Part shown: positions 5,666 to 6,811 of the stretch, piece after piece
How the letters are laid out: each line of letters opens with the position of its first letter
How positions within the stretch are numbered: the stretch's first letter is position 1
Assembly (NCBI GenBank): GCA_003527555.1
Contig: DPWT01000198.1
Location: forward strand, 1-6,811
Reading direction: 5' to 3'
Length of the DNA stretch: 6,811 bases
Origin: Verrucomicrobiales bacterium
GTDB taxonomy: Bacteria; Verrucomicrobiota; Verrucomicrobiia; Verrucomicrobiales; Akkermansiaceae
Notes under the pieces: generated by a model
What the model was told of the DNA's origin: nothing
Seen by the model: the letters and a program-made list of their open reading frames with translations, nothing else
The model's database searches: none
Program-made: the position numbers and the translations under genes

Positions 5666-6811
5666 TTAATTTCGAATTTTTCGAGTGCAAATCCACGCAG
5701 CAAATAACATCCCTACACTTGTCCATAGACACGCTCCCAGTCCGCCAAGCAGGAACATAACACCAGACAATAGGGTGCCGACGAGTCTGCCCCATGCATT
5801 TGCCATGTAGTAAAACCCAACATTTAGAACGACATGATCATCATTAGTGAAGGCAAGAATTAGATACGAGTGCGTCGATGAATTGATTGCAAAAATAAAT
5901 CCAAATATAGCCAATCCAATAAGTAGAGTTGCGATTGGGTGAAAATCCATCTGCATGACCAAAGCAAGTGCTGCGGTAGCAAGGGTGAGTAAAAATACCC
6001 AGAAACCTGCAGCTCTTGGTGTGTCTGTTTTGCGAACAAACTTTGGCGTGTTGGCCTGTACGATACCGTAGCCTATAACCCAGGCAGCCATGAATGATCC
6101 AACTTGACTAAAACTCCACCCCAGACTGGATTTAAGAAAAATAGGTAGTGCGACCACAAACCAAACGTCTCGTGAGGCAAAGAGAAAAAACCGTGCTGCC
6201 GACAGCCAGTTAATCTGCGCGCTCTTGGAGAATAACTGGGTGAACTTCACCCTGCGCTTGCTTCGGCCCATATCCTGCTTCAGGTAAATTAATGAAACCA
6301 GTAGAACAAGGGTGAGCATTAGAGCCATCAGCCAGAGCGAATCCACAAAACCAAGCCAGGTTAACATGACGCCGCCTAACAAAAACCCAACCCCCTTGAG
6401 CGCATTCTTTGAGCCCGTGAGAATAGAGACCCATTTAAACAGTATCTTTTCCCTGTCTCCCACAAGCAATTTTACCGCACTCTTAGAGCTCATCTTAGTT
6501 AGGTCCTTGGCAATCCCTGATAATGCTTGTGATGCCATGACGTAACTCACAGACAAAGCGGTAGCCCAGCTAGGACTTATGAATGAGAGCATCATCAGAG
6601 CAATAATCTGTATCGCTATTCCTGCGAAAAGTGTTATTCTTAATCCCACCCGCGACCCAATCCACCCCCCTAATAAGTTTGTTAGAACTCCGCAGAATTC
6701 ATAGAGCAAAAAGAGAGTGCCTAGCTGTATTGGCGTGTAGCCAAGCTCGTGAAAGTAAAGTAACACCAGCATGCGTAATGCTCCGTCGGTAAGCGGGAAC
6801 CCCAAGTAGAT
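5666..6811 (-). CDS. arsJ: ArsJ, organoarsenical efflux MFS transporter (5' end outside the window)
   Basis: An inner-membrane major facilitator protein that, in characterised bacteria, exports 1-arseno-3-phosphoglycerate made by a partner GAPDH; outside the cell it falls apart to arsenate, giving arsenate resistance. About 381 residues are visible and the frame is still open at base 6811, reading IYLGFPLTDGALRML, which aligns with the first helix of ArsJ, so the true start lies to the right. The TTG at 6805 should not be taken as the start. Diagnostic ArsJ blocks, numbered from that codon, are SGIAKDLTKMSSKSAVK (96-112), TGSKNALKGVGF (130-141), FFLFASRDVWFVVALPIF (206-223), WVIGYGIVQ (242-250), FAINSSTHSYLILAF (305-319) and NVGFYYMANAWGRL (328-341). 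About ten membrane segments can be counted. The C-terminus ends TRKIRN at a TAA, 7 bp from the rluA stop. No gapdh or arsR gene is in the window; they are expected upstream, to the right. Confidence 0.93.
   Translation of the reverse strand: MYLGFPLTDGALRMLVLLYFHELGYTPIQLGTLFLLYEFCGVLTNLLGGWIGSRVGLRITLFAGIAIQIIALMMLSFISPSWATALSVSYVMASQALSGIAKDLTKMSSKSAVKLLVGDREKILFKWVSILTGSKNALKGVGFLLGGVMLTWLGFVDSLWLMALMLTLVLLVSLIYLKQDMGRSKRRVKFTQLFSKSAQINWLSAARFFLFASRDVWFVVALPIFLKSSLGWSFSQVGSFMAAWVIGYGIVQANTPKFVRKTDTPRAAGFWVFLLTLATAALALVMQMDFHPIATLLIGLAIFGFIFAINSSTHSYLILAFTNDDHVVLNVGFYYMANAWGRLVGTLLSGVMFLLGGLGACLWTSVGMLFAAWICTRKIRN

Noticed and set aside
5659..5690. Bidirectional terminator between rluA and arsJ
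   Set aside because: Only a 4-bp tcga pair around a short T-run is visible; too weak to call.

Overview
The window looks like chromosomal DNA from a free-living, probably marine or sediment Verrucomicrobiota-type bacterium. This is inference. It rests on moderate base composition (mid-40s % G+C by eye), an exported 3-keto-disaccharide hydrolase-type protein (DUF1080, expanded in Verrucomicrobiota and Planctomycetota), a ~400-residue adenylate-kinase-like protein with a long C-terminal extension, frequent TTG/GTG starts and few Shine-Dalgarno motifs. No phage, IS, CRISPR, tRNA or rRNA signal was seen.

Layout, left to right. (1) Positions 1-1025, minus: a TMEM43-family membrane protein running off the left edge. 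It is split by a -1 frameshift near 598-608; both halves are readable and in family register. (2) 1073-1669, minus: a class I SAM-dependent methyltransferase, 47 bp upstream of the TMEM43 gene and probably in the same transcript. (3) 1753-2532, plus: a secreted DUF1080 protein, divergent from the methyltransferase, with an odd three-codon mini-ORF in its leader. (4) 2533-2869: a 337-bp convergent intergenic region with no credible gene but several inverted repeats. (5) 2870-4093, minus: a nucleoside monophosphate kinase with an uncharacterised C-terminal extension. (6) 4094-4345: an A+T-rich 252-bp gap with two inverted repeats and a plausible extended -10 promoter for the kinase. (7) 4346-4930, minus: a DUF4202 protein. 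(8) 5014-5658, plus: an RluA-type pseudouridine synthase, divergent from DUF4202. (9) 5666-6811, minus: ArsJ, the organoarsenical (1-arseno-3-phosphoglycerate) efflux transporter, cut by the right edge and ending 7 bp from the end of rluA.

Functionally this is mostly a mixed housekeeping/accessory neighbourhood rather than one system. The only gene with a well-defined pathway partner is arsJ, whose GAPDH-like partner is expected to the right of the window. The most useful observations are the broken but otherwise well-preserved TMEM43 gene, the in-frame amber codon between a good ribosome-binding site and the apparent start of the DUF1080 gene, the altered AMP-site motif and extra domain of the kinase, and the HD-like residue pattern of the DUF4202 protein. 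I did not find convincing evidence of a new multi-gene system.
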